A stretch of 6,895 nt of DNA from Verrucomicrobiota bacterium (GCA_003219925.1 QHQU01000043.1:1-6895), one strand, 5' to 3'. Counted from the stretch's first letter, positions 1 to 6,541 are shown. A program made the numbers and translations. Notes: generated from the letters alone by a model not told the origin.

Positions 1-2388
1 GGGATCGAGGGTATTGACCTTGAAGAGAATGTTCTGCAAAGCAGCGGCAGCGAGAACTCCGAGAAGCAGTGCGGCGCCACCGGCGCCAAGGATAAGTCCT
101 ATGCCCAGCTGCCAGGCGCCTTGGGTCATGACCATGCGAAAGATGCGAGCGGCATCCGCGCCCAGTGCCATACGGATGCCAAATTCCTGCCTCCGCTGAG
201 TAACGGAAAAGCTCATCACGCCGTAAAGACCAACCGCCGAGAGCACGAATGCGACGGCTCCGAAAATGCCGAATAAGGTCGCGATAATTCGGTTGCCACC
301 GAGAATTTCATTGTGGAACTGCGCTGGCGTTCCGGCGAAATAAGTCGGCAAATTTGAATCGAGTTCGGCAACTGCCCTGCTGAGGGCCGAACCAAGGGTA
401 TCGGCTCGCTGTCCCGGGCGCGGGCGAACAATGATTGTGCAGAATTGAGTAGCTGGCTCGGCGCCGAGTAACGGCATATAAAACCCGGCGGTATCGGTCT
501 GCTGGTCGAATGGACCCTGCATCAGTGTGTCCGGAACCACTCCGACAATCGTCCGCCACGGCTGCGGTTCGCCGGGATTGTAAATCCGGATCCGACGCCC
601 AATCGGACTTTCGTTACCGTAATACTTTCGCGCAAAACTAGTGTTAACAATCGCCACCGGTTGTTTGGCATCGGTGTCGTCAATAGTGAAGTCGCGGCCT
701 TCCAAAATCTTAAGACCGAGTGTCGCAAAATAGTTATCCGAGACGGACTCGAAGTTCCCCCGGGGCCGATCGCGGTCCGTCGTATAATTTTGACCGTCCA
801 CTTCATATTGACCTTGGCCCGCAAAGGTCATGCGAAAGCGATCGCTCATCGCTGCAGATTCGAATTGCGGATTAGCTCGCAATGCCCGCACCGCGCGAAG
901 GAAAAATCCGCGGCGGGCATCCTGCGTCGGGTAAGCGCCTTCCATTAAGGCCATACGCGCCCCATAAATGGCACTCTCGTCGTAGCCATAATTGAGCGTA
1001 ACCTGATTTCGAATTGATTTGATTTGCAGGGTCGCCCCAATCAGGAGCGCGGCCGTCAACGCGATCTGCCCGACCACCAGCACACGAGTAATGATATTGA
1101 CCAACCGGCTGCTATTGCCGCGGCCGCCTTCTTTCATGATCTCGGCGGCACTGCCTTTCGAGCTAATCAACGCAGGAACTAAACCTGAAACAATCGTTGC
1201 CACCAAGGTGATTGCGACGGTGAAGAAGAGAACAGGGCCGTCTATCTTATATTGAATCCAATAAGGTGGCGGAAACGGTAGCGAATTCGTTGCCCGAATG
1301 AGCATGTCGATCGCCCAATAGGCCAGCATCACGCCCGCGACTGCGCCGAATGTCGCGACAATGAAACTTTCCGTCAGCATTTGGCGCACGATTCTCCAAC
1401 GGGTGGCGCCGAGCGCACCACGAATGGCCATTTCCTTTGCCCGCAGGGCGGCGCGACCAAATTGCATATTCATCACGTTCACGCACGCGATCAGCAAAAC
1501 GAGGATGACCGCGGCAAGCATTCCCCAAACCTGCTGACGTTGTTGCGGGCCCGTCATTGCCTTCAACAGGGGCTGGACACTCGCGGACGTGAGAGTGCTG
1601 TTGGTTTTCGGAGTGTCCTGCGCCAGGCGACGCGCCAAGCCGACAAATTCCGCGTTCACCTGATCGATGCTGACGCCCGGTTTGAGCCGGCCCATGACCG
1701 CGGGTGCGGCGTTATTGGCACCGATCACGAGCTGACCGCGTGGCACTGGAGGAAACTCATTGTAAAGGGAAACCCACAGTTGTTCGGAAAACGGAAACTT
1801 AAAATTTGGTGGCATTACGCCGATAATGGTCGCGGCCTTGCCATTAATCCGAACGCTTTGTCCAACAATGTTAGGGTCGCCATTGAAATCCCGCTTCCAA
1901 ATCTCGTGACCTAAAATGGCGACTTTCTCGGCGCCGGGCTTGTTGTCGTCAGCGGTGAAGTCGCGGCCCATGATCGGCGAAACGCCGATAATCTTAAAGA
2001 GATCCTCGGTAATGTAGGCGCCAGTGTAACGCTGCGGATTATTTTTGTAGGTCACGTTGATCGTCGATCCGCTCAAATAACCGGCCATCTGGGCGAACGA
2101 TTGCTGGGCCGCGCGCAAATCCTCGTAGTCCTGAGCCGTCGGGATGTTGCCGATACCGAAATTGTTGTTTGGCGCACTGGCCTGAGGGTCAATCAACCCC
2201 ACGCTCATGAGCTGTTCTGGATGAGGAAACGAAAACCCGCGCAATACCGTAGCGTTGACGACTGTGAATTGAGTGGTCGCGCCGCCGATGCCCAGTGCGA
2301 GCACGAGCACGGCTAGAAAACAGAACGACTTTTCCTTGAACAAAACACGAAGACCAATCCGGATATCTTGCGGGAATGATTCAAACAT
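1..2388 (-). CDS. ADOP/MacB-type ABC transporter permease, C-terminus beyond left edge
   Basis: An uninterrupted frame of 796 codons runs to the window edge. It starts at ATG 2388, eight bases after an AAGGAG ribosome binding site. Two MacB/FtsX modules are fused. Residues 20-50 carry the first membrane helix (VLALGIGGATTQF), followed by a periplasmic-type domain to about 270. Helices lie near 288-306, 340-362 and 385-407. A second half follows, with a helix near 433-453, another extracytoplasmic domain, and helices near 703-725 and 760-784. The cytoplasmic coupling motif occurs twice (EMAIRGALGA at 319-328, EFGIRMALGA at 735-744), marking the internal duplication. Family members are about 800-850 residues long, so only the last helix and tail should be missing. 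ADOP permeases sit in the inner membrane and are linked to export or cell-envelope work, often without an adjacent ATPase; none is visible here. The substrate cannot be inferred. Confidence 0.93.
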   Translation of the reverse strand, partial: MFESFPQDIRIGLRVLFKEKSFCFLAVLVLALGIGGATTQFTVVNATVLRGFSFPHPEQLMSVGLIDPQASAPNNNFGIGNIPTAQDYEDLRAAQQSFAQMAGYLSGSTINVTYKNNPQRYTGAYITEDLFKIIGVSPIMGRDFTADDNKPGAEKVAILGHEIWKRDFNGDPNIVGQSVRINGKAATIIGVMPPNFKFPFSEQLWVSLYNEFPPVPRGQLVIGANNAAPAVMGRLKPGVSIDQVNAEFVGLARRLAQDTPKTNSTLTSASVQPLLKAMTGPQQRQQVWGMLAAVILVLLIACVNVMNMQFGRAALRAKEMAIRGALGATRWRIVRQMLTESFIVATFGAVAGVMLAYWAIDMLIRATNSLPFPPPYWIQYKIDGPVLFFTVAITLVATIVSGLVPALISSKGSAAEIMKEGGRGNSSRLVNIITRVLVVGQIALTAALLIGATLQIKSIRNQVTLNYGYDESAIYGARMALMEGAYPTQDARRGFFLRAVRALRANPQFESAAMSDRFRMTFAGQGQYEVDGQNYTTDRDRPRGNFESVSDNYFATLGLKILEGRDFTIDDTDAKQPVAIVNTSFARKYYGNESPIGRRIRIYNPGEPQPWRTIVGVVPDTLMQGPFDQQTDTAGFYMPLLGAEPATQFCTIIVRPRPGQRADTLGSALSRAVAELDSNLPTYFAGTPAQFHNEILGGNRIIATLFGIFGAVAFVLSAVGLYGVMSFSVTQRRQEFGIRMALGADAARIFRMVMTQGAWQLGIGLILGAGGAALLLGVLAAAALQNILFKVNTLDP

Positions 2389-2394
2389 AATTTG

Positions 2395-2402
2395 TTCTCC
2401 TT
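2395..2402 (-). promoter_or_regulatory. Ribosome binding site of the ABC permease
   Basis: On the minus strand this reads AAGGAGAA, with the AAGGAG core eight bases upstream of ATG 2388. It is the clearest Shine-Dalgarno in the window and fixes the permease start. Most other genes here lack such a site. Confidence 0.85.
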
Positions 2403-2536
2403 CTCGTGGTCATGCTTACGGGACGCCTGCGCCACTGTTGGCAGCGGTGTCGTCTCGTGCCCACTGCAAAGGTTGTGCCAGTAGTCCACCACGCGCGTAA
2501 ACTGCCAGATCCGAAAGAGTTGACCAGGCACGATGA

Positions 2537-2593
2537 TTTTCGGTAAGGCGATTACCTTTTCGGTTTCGGGAAATTTCCGTCCCGATTTCGGGA
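2537..2593. promoter_or_regulatory. Cluster of TTTCGG repeats and palindromes, possible operator
   Basis: TTTTCGGT occurs at 2537-2544 and again at 2557-2564, 20 bp apart. TTTCGGGA occurs at 2564-2571 and 2586-2593, 22 bp apart. Interleaved are inverted repeats: GGTAA/TTACC (2542-2546 with 2552-2556), GGAAATTTCC (2569-2578) and TCCCGATTTCGGGA (2580-2593). Spacing near two helical turns suggests protein binding on one face of the DNA. It lies about 150-205 bp upstream of the permease start. That it is an operator is inference; the repeats themselves are directly visible. Confidence 0.35.
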
Positions 2594-2729
2594 TCGGATT
2601 GGTGCTTCAGAAGCATAAGATCAGATGTTCTCAATTTGCAGACGCCGCTGCGCGAGATTTTTGCTTAACTATCGCAAATCATCTGGATGCGAGGACAACG
2701 AAAATCCGCTACCGCGCCGGCGACCGTTG

Positions 2730-2760
2730 CTACAATTGTAGGCCGTCTCGGCAAAACGGC
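2730..2760. repeat. Palindrome and hairpin just after the STAS-like gene
   Basis: CTACAATTGTAG (2730-2741) is a perfect 12-bp palindrome. Directly beside it, GCCGT (2742-2746) can pair with ACGGC (2756-2760) across a nine-base loop. Read on the minus strand, the hairpin begins a few bases after the stop codon of the STAS-like gene, where a terminator would be expected. There is no T-run, so it is at best a weak or non-canonical terminator. Confidence 0.35.
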
Positions 2761-2762
2761 AC

Positions 2763-3140
2763 TTACTGGATTTCTTTGTCCATCAACGCTGACAGCGCTT
2801 CCGCTAACGACTCGAAGGTAACTAACTTGATTTGCGGGCCGTAATGAAATTGCGAAAGAATATTTAAGCCAATGTCCTTGTGTGGATCGGGAACCACCCG
2901 GACCACTGCCGCGACATCTTTCTCCGCCAGCGCATCCATGATTTCGGCAAGAGGGACCGCTGCCGCCGGGTCCATCCGTTCTAGCCAGCGAAAATCGGTT
3001 AAGACGCGAAATCCGGGAGTGGCTTCCTTCATCATCTCGCGGACTCGCAGCGCCACGCTTTCCACTTCTTTCTTGGTCACCCGTCCAGCCGCGCTAATCA
3101 CCAATAGCCGCTTCGATCGATCGGATTCTACAGAATACAT
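2763..3140 (-). CDS. STAS/SpoIIAA-like small protein
   Basis: A 125-residue soluble protein with no signal peptide or membrane segment. The pattern matches SpoIIAA/STAS-like folds: a beta strand at 11-17 (RLLVISAAG), a helix at 22-40, a strand with acidic end at 44-50 (FRVLTDFRW), a helix at 58-74, a strand at 77-83 (AAVVRVVPD), and a final strand and helix at 104-121. Such domains often act as anti-sigma antagonists or small sensory or binding modules, but no anti-sigma factor or kinase is adjacent, and no phosphorylatable serine is obvious where SpoIIAA has one. The start at ATG 3140 has no Shine-Dalgarno. It lies 54 bp after the AP2-like gene on the same strand and may be co-transcribed with it. 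The fold call is by pattern only; the function is unknown. Confidence 0.75.
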   Translation of the reverse strand: MYSVESDRSKRLLVISAAGRVTKKEVESVALRVREMMKEATPGFRVLTDFRWLERMDPAAAVPLAEIMDALAEKDVAAVVRVVPDPHKDIGLNILSQFHYGPQIKLVTFESLAEALSALMDKEIQ

Positions 3141-3194
3141 CGAAACGAACGCTTAATTTTGACCACCGTCTGGCGTTTTGGCGCCGGCCCTGGC

Positions 3195-3599
3195 TTATCG
3201 GAACTTCGTCTTCTTTCGTCTGAATTTTATCGCTGCCGCATACGCTGCCAATTCTCCCTTGGGATCGCGCCAGGAAAAAGTTCGCACCCGCGTCCGTCCC
3301 TTTGCCCCGTGGTAGGTGACTGAATAGAACCGGCGCGTCTCGTAACGAGAGACCCCAACTACTGGCTGCTTCAAACGCAGTTTGCTCAGAATTCGCGCTG
3401 GAATCGGCTGACTCCGTTTATTAGGGAGCAGGCGAAGGACGCGATCGCGCCAGCGATGTGCTGCCTTGAGCGAATCCTTCGAATGTCCGGCGAAGTGTTT
3501 GCTGTATTCCTTTTTATTGCGGGTGATTGCCACCTGATAGCCACTTGGCAAAATGCGGATATTAGTAAACTCCCGATATGCTCCTTGCCGTTTCTTCAT
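3195..3599 (-). CDS. Small basic protein with two AP2-like units
   Basis: A 134-residue, strongly basic protein starting at ATG 3599, seven bases after an AAGG. It has two units of similar layout. Residues 12-57 read as three strands (NIRILPSG, YQVAITR, KEYSKHF) and a helix (DSLKAAHRWRDRVL). Residues 80-126 read as VVGVSRYE, FYSVTYH, RVRTFSW and a helix (GELAAYAAAIKFRR). Three strands followed by an alanine-rich helix is the AP2/ERF DNA-binding layout, also known in bacterial proteins and HNH homing endonucleases; no HNH motif is present here. The tail (RRKKTKFR) is highly charged. A nucleic-acid-binding role is inferred. The frame stays open upstream to 4199, but that extension is antisense to the methyltransferase and is not believed. 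It is divergent from the methyltransferase and could regulate nearby genes. Confidence 0.75.
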   Translation of the reverse strand: MKKRQGAYREFTNIRILPSGYQVAITRNKKEYSKHFAGHSKDSLKAAHRWRDRVLRLLPNKRSQPIPARILSKLRLKQPVVGVSRYETRRFYSVTYHGAKGRTRVRTFSWRDPKGELAAYAAAIKFRRKKTKFR

Positions 3600-3680
3600 T
3601 CCGAGACCTTGCCACCGTCTTGGGAAAAATGGAAGAACGTCTAACGAAAAATCGATATTTTTTTTGATCTGCCTAACGCG
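3600..3680. promoter_or_regulatory. Divergent promoter region between AP2-like and methyltransferase genes
   Basis: This 81-bp gap must carry the start signals for both divergent genes. It contains an A/T-rich stretch at 3646-3665, including an inverted repeat of AAAAAT (3647-3652) with ATTTTT (3657-3662) around CGAT. Individual -35 and -10 boxes are not clear. The methyltransferase start has no Shine-Dalgarno, so its transcript may be leaderless or use another mode of initiation. Confidence 0.4.
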
Positions 3681-4493
3681 ATGGAAGCATTCGCCAAATT
3701 TGAACACGAAGGCTGGCAGCGCGTTGCCGGCAAGTACGACTCCGTCTGGGCAAGCTCGACCCGGCAGTTCATTCCACCGCTTCTCGACTCCGCCGAGGTT
3801 ACTGGAAGCATGGTTGTTCTCGACGTCGGTTGTGGTCCCGGCTATGTCGCGGGCGCCGCAGGCGAACGTGGCGCAACATCGCGCGGCCTCGATTTTTCCA
3901 AGGAAATGGTCGCAATCGCACAGAAAAAGTTTCCGCATAGTGAATTTCAGGAAGGCGATGCGCAAAATCTCCCTTTCCCAGATGCCACCTTCGATCGCGT
4001 CCTGGCCAATTTCGCTCTTCTCCACTTGCCCGATCCCGAGCGGGCCTGCGCCGAAGCGTTCCGTGTCCTCAAACCCGGCGGCAAATTCGGCTTCACCGTC
4101 TGGGCGCCGCCCGAGGAAAATCCGTACGCGAAGATGATAGACGACGCCATTCAGGCGCACGCTGACCTCGAGATCGATCTTCCAACTGGGCCGCCGCATT
4201 ATTTGTTTTCTGGTCGCGAGGAATTTCGCCGCGTGCTTGAACGCGTCGGCTTCAATGGCGCATCAATGATTTTTAAACTCCACTCCATTCGATGGAACGT
4301 GCCGAGCGCATGCTATCCATTCGATGCGGAACGAAATGCCGGTGTCCGCACCGCCGGATTGCTCGCGCGGCAGACATCCGAAAAACTCCGTGCCATTCAG
4401 TTAGCGATCGAAGAGTCCGTTCGCCGCTACGCCGAAGGCGATAGCTTCTCTATTCCGAAAGCAGCCCATGTCGTCGCCGTTAGCAAGAAATAA
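3681..4493 (+). CDS. Class I SAM-dependent methyltransferase
   Basis: A 270-residue soluble enzyme of the UbiE/Methyltransf_11 type. Motif I, VLDVGCGPG, is at 46-54; the acidic residue that binds the SAM ribose is D71 (GLDFS). D93 (EGDAQNLPF) contacts the adenine side. Motif II/III follow at 104-141 (FDRVLANFALLHLPD, then RVLKPGGKFGF). The first 45 residues have the aromatic, basic N-terminal helix (WQRVAGKYD) seen in small-molecule methyltransferases. The C-terminal part (170-270) is a cap that would select the substrate, which is unknown. All SAM-site residues are present, so it should be active. The start at ATG 3681 has no ribosome binding site, but the helix begins right after it and no other start fits. 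It is followed after 38 bp by the NTF2-like gene. Confidence 0.93.
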   Translation: MEAFAKFEHEGWQRVAGKYDSVWASSTRQFIPPLLDSAEVTGSMVVLDVGCGPGYVAGAAGERGATSRGLDFSKEMVAIAQKKFPHSEFQEGDAQNLPFPDATFDRVLANFALLHLPDPERACAEAFRVLKPGGKFGFTVWAPPEENPYAKMIDDAIQAHADLEIDLPTGPPHYLFSGREEFRRVLERVGFNGASMIFKLHSIRWNVPSACYPFDAERNAGVRTAGLLARQTSEKLRAIQLAIEESVRRYAEGDSFSIPKAAHVVAVSKK

Positions 4494-4531
4494 CGCGGCC
4501 TTTTTAAATCTGTAATTTTGTATTTCGACAA

Positions 4532-5257
4532 ATGAAACTCCTTGCCATCTTCCTCGTCCTCTCCTGCGGTTCAAATGTCGTATCCCCCGCGGAGAGGGAC
4601 GCAGCCATTACCGAGAACGAATTGGTCCGGCGAACTCAGGAGCTGTACGACGCCGTGGTTCCCGGCAATCAGGTTCCTTGGAAGAAGTATTTCGCCAACG
4701 ATTGCATTTTTGCGGATGAAAAAGGACGCACCATGGATAAGACGAAGCTTGTTGCGGATATCACGCCGATGCCGGCGGGGTATTCCGGTGCGATCAAAAT
4801 CGAACAGGTGCAGAGTCGGATTTACGATAACGTGGCCATCCTTAGTTACGATGCTAACGAGACGGAGACGATCTTTGACCAGAATGTGAGCGCCCGTTAT
4901 CATGTAACCGATACCTGGCTGCGGCGGGACGGCAATTGGCAGATCATCGCCAGCCAGGCCCATCGTTATTATGAAGATCCGGCCGTCGGCAAAGCCGATT
5001 CAAAGAAGTTCCCCGACTTCATTGGTGCCTACGAGCTAGCTCCCGGTCAAACACGGAAGATTATCGTCGAAGGCGACAGCTTGTTCGTCGAACGAAGTGG
5101 AAAGAAAGACCAATTATTTCCGGAAGCATCCGAGCTTTTTTTCCGCAAAGGTGTCGAGGGGCGAATCCTGTTTCGTTACGATAAAAACGGAAAAGTCGAC
5201 GCCCTTATTGACCGGCGAAATAACGAAGACGTCGTCTGGCGCAAGGTTACTAACTAA
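4532..5257 (+). CDS. Exported NTF2/SnoaL-like (DUF4440-type) protein with C-terminal beta domain
   Basis: A 241-residue protein. Residues 1-20 look like a signal peptide: K2, a hydrophobic core (LLAIFLVL), then SPA before E21 as a signal peptidase I site. C12 follows LVLS, so a lipoprotein is possible but the lipobox is poor. Residues about 28-148 fit an NTF2-like cone: helix ELVRRTQELYDAVV, then WKKYFANDCIFADEKGR, and the closing strands RYHVTDTWLRRDGNWQIIA, a common DUF4440 ending. Residues 160-240 form a small beta domain of the sort found after DUF4440 or beta-lactamase-like domains (FIGAYELAPG, LFPEASELFF, RILFRYDKNGKVDALI). The role is likely ligand binding or an unknown hydrolase-type activity in the periplasm. 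No ribosome binding site is evident. It may share a transcript with the methyltransferase. Confidence 0.88.
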   Translation: MKLLAIFLVLSCGSNVVSPAERDAAITENELVRRTQELYDAVVPGNQVPWKKYFANDCIFADEKGRTMDKTKLVADITPMPAGYSGAIKIEQVQSRIYDNVAILSYDANETETIFDQNVSARYHVTDTWLRRDGNWQIIASQAHRYYEDPAVGKADSKKFPDFIGAYELAPGQTRKIIVEGDSLFVERSGKKDQLFPEASELFFRKGVEGRILFRYDKNGKVDALIDRRNNEDVVWRKVTN

Positions 5258-5316
5258 TACGCAAAGTGCTTCCAGCCGGTGATTCGTGGTTATTAGGTAC
5301 GTTTTGTCGTATGCGC

Positions 5317-5365
5317 GGAACACAGGCCTGTGGCTTGTGCGCACAGACTTGGAAGTCTGTGTTCC
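5317..5365. repeat. 49-bp multi-palindrome intergenic element
   Basis: The element is bounded by GGAACACAG (5317-5325) and its exact reverse complement CTGTGTTCC (5357-5365). Inside are three exact palindromes: CACAGGCCTGTG (5321-5332), TGTGCGCACA (5336-5345) and ACAGACTT-gg-AAGTCTGT (5343-5360). It sits between two convergent genes, so it could end both transcripts as RNA structure, although no T-run follows either side. From recall, similar accession-type elements are scattered in Verrucomicrobiota intergenic DNA; copy number cannot be judged from one window. Confidence 0.7.
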
Positions 5366-5409
5366 TTCATAACACCGGCTTCGCAGAGCATTGCCTTACC
5401 AATCAAAGA

Positions 5410-6321
5410 CTACTGCGAGAGTCTTTCAGTTCTCTTTTGATAGACCAGATCGGCCGCGGCAACGTCCTCCGCCGCTACGCCTACCGACTTAAACAGCGTA
5501 ATCTCGTCCGCCGATCTCCGCGCAGGTTGGTTGCCGGCGATTACTTCGCCGATTTCCACTACGGCCTTGCCTGCCGCGATGACGTCGCCGGATTCTTTTA
5601 GTGCGGCCTCCCGCGATTCGACATAGATCGTCGCTCGCTGCGATATTTCATCGTCCAACTCGCGCCAATTTGGCCGTGTCGCGCCGATAGCGTTAATGTG
5701 CGCGCCCGGCGCGACCCATTCACCCCGTAAGATTGGTGTCGTGGCCGAGGTCGCTACTACAATTACATCTGCTCCGCGCACCGCTGCTTCAGCCGAAGTT
5801 GCCGCGTGCACCTGGAACTCGCGAGCGAACCGCTCGGCGTTATGTGGGCTCCAAACTCTCACTTCGCGAAACTCCCGCACCAATCGCACCGCCTCGAGGT
5901 GGCTTCGCGCCTGCACTCCCGACCCAAGAATCGTTAAAACATGGGTGTCAGCACGCGCGAGTAACTTCGTCGCGACCGCCGATACTGCGGCCGTGCGCAT
6001 TTCGGTGATGAGCCGGCCATCCATCACCGCCAACGGTTCGCCTGTTTCCAGTCGAAAAAGTAAAATCATCGCGTGATGTGTCGGCACATTTTTGTTTTCC
6101 GGATAGAACGTCACCAACTTGGCTCCAAGCGCGCGCCCGCAGGCTGCCATGACCCCGAAAAACCCTCCATACTCAGATACCGGAAGAACGCTGCGCAACG
6201 GTTGCAAGACCGCGCCGGCCGAAAGGTCTCGCAACGCATCCGCCATCGTCGGAATCAAATCCTCCATCCGTAAAACCTTTCGGACGTCATCTTCGCTTAG
6301 CACCATTGGGCAATTTTGCAT
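5410..6321 (-). CDS. Mu-crystallin/ornithine cyclodeaminase family NAD(P)-dependent reductase
   Basis: A 303-residue cytosolic enzyme if started at ATG 6321, preceded by AAGG close to the start; a TTG at 6348 (312 residues) and ATG 6306 are alternatives, and homologues usually begin near the third. The N-terminal substrate domain holds K68 (GAKLVTFYP) and R109 (MRTAAVSA), conserved positions of the family. The Rossmann loop is GSGVQA at 133-138. The C-terminal part has ALKESGDV (240-247) and TLFKSVG (275-281). The segment GATRPNWREL (213-222) lacks the catalytic aspartate of true ornithine cyclodeaminase (GGDCPGKTEL type in Pseudomonas), and instead resembles mu-crystallin. Likely reactions are reduction of cyclic ketimines or related imino acids with NAD(P)H. 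Its neighbours give no pathway. It is convergent with the NTF2-like gene and lies downstream of an MFS gene on the same strand. Confidence 0.9.
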   Translation of the reverse strand: MQNCPMVLSEDDVRKVLRMEDLIPTMADALRDLSAGAVLQPLRSVLPVSEYGGFFGVMAACGRALGAKLVTFYPENKNVPTHHAMILLFRLETGEPLAVMDGRLITEMRTAAVSAVATKLLARADTHVLTILGSGVQARSHLEAVRLVREFREVRVWSPHNAERFAREFQVHAATSAEAAVRGADVIVVATSATTPILRGEWVAPGAHINAIGATRPNWRELDDEISQRATIYVESREAALKESGDVIAAGKAVVEIGEVIAGNQPARRSADEITLFKSVGVAAEDVAAADLVYQKRTERLSQ

Positions 6322-6360
6322 CGGCCTTATTAGCGTAATACTCGACAAACTCGCTTAGCC

Positions 6361-6442
6361 TGTCATTCCGAGCGCAGTCGAGGAATCTCTAACTATTATT
6401 CCCGAAAAAACTAGAGATGTCTCGACTACGCTCGACACGACA
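6361..6442. repeat. 82-nt imperfect inverted repeat, probable dispersed element
   Basis: Arms 6361-6391 and 6412-6442 pair at 25 of 31 positions around a 20-base loop. The core arms (6370-6391 and 6412-6433) match at 19 of 22 positions, and the outer TGTC/GACA ends match exactly. The left arm begins TGTCATTCCGAGCGCAGTCG, a wording I recall from dispersed intergenic repeats in several soil and freshwater phyla. Transcribed, it would form a long hairpin about 40 nt upstream of the reductase start, between two same-strand genes. No transposase is nearby. Confidence 0.75.
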
Positions 6443-6541
6443 AAAAGTAACATTTGATTTCCAAATTCCGTTTTGGCATGCCGTCAGGCCTAAGTCTCTG
6501 CTTCGTTTTTTAGCTCCCATGATCGCTGGTAAGAAAGCGTT

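Larger units (their letters stand above)
2389..2762. other. Intergenic region upstream of the permease (374 bp)
   Basis: No convincing gene was found on either strand; the short open frames here have no family resemblance that I recognise. The region should hold the permease promoter and leader, transcribed leftward, plus the 3' end of the STAS-like transcript. I could not identify a confident -35/-10 pair. It does contain a cluster of TTTCGG motifs and short palindromes (2537-2593) and a palindrome next to the end of the STAS-like gene (2730-2760), listed separately. Confidence 0.6.

Noticed and set aside
1381..1914. 177-codon plus-strand frame
   Set aside because: It is antisense to the permease, whose frame has clear family motifs throughout; the translated product shows no domain.
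2533..2844. 103-codon plus-strand frame in the gap before the STAS-like gene
   Set aside because: It runs antisense into the STAS-like gene, has no ribosome binding site and no recognisable pattern. The 72-codon minus frame at 2416-2634 fails for the same lack of support.
3158..3190. Possible terminator between the AP2-like and STAS-like genes
   Set aside because: Only a four-base GGCG/CGCC stem with no following T-run; too weak to call.
3553..4137. 194-codon plus-strand frame overlapping the methyltransferase
   Set aside because: It is in another frame of the methyltransferase and rich in serine, arginine and proline, typical of a shadow frame.
3600..4199. Open reading frame extending the AP2-like gene 200 codons upstream on the minus strand
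   Set aside because: It lies fully antisense to the well-supported methyltransferase, shows no domain pattern, and the AP2-like unit has its own ATG with AAGG at 3599.
4571..4963. 130-codon minus-strand frame opposite the NTF2-like gene
   Set aside because: The plus strand has a coherent signal peptide and NTF2-like pattern; the antisense product has none.
5317..5365. CRISPR repeat or attachment site reading of the palindromic element
   Set aside because: There is one copy, no regular spacers, no cas gene, no integrase and no tRNA in the window.
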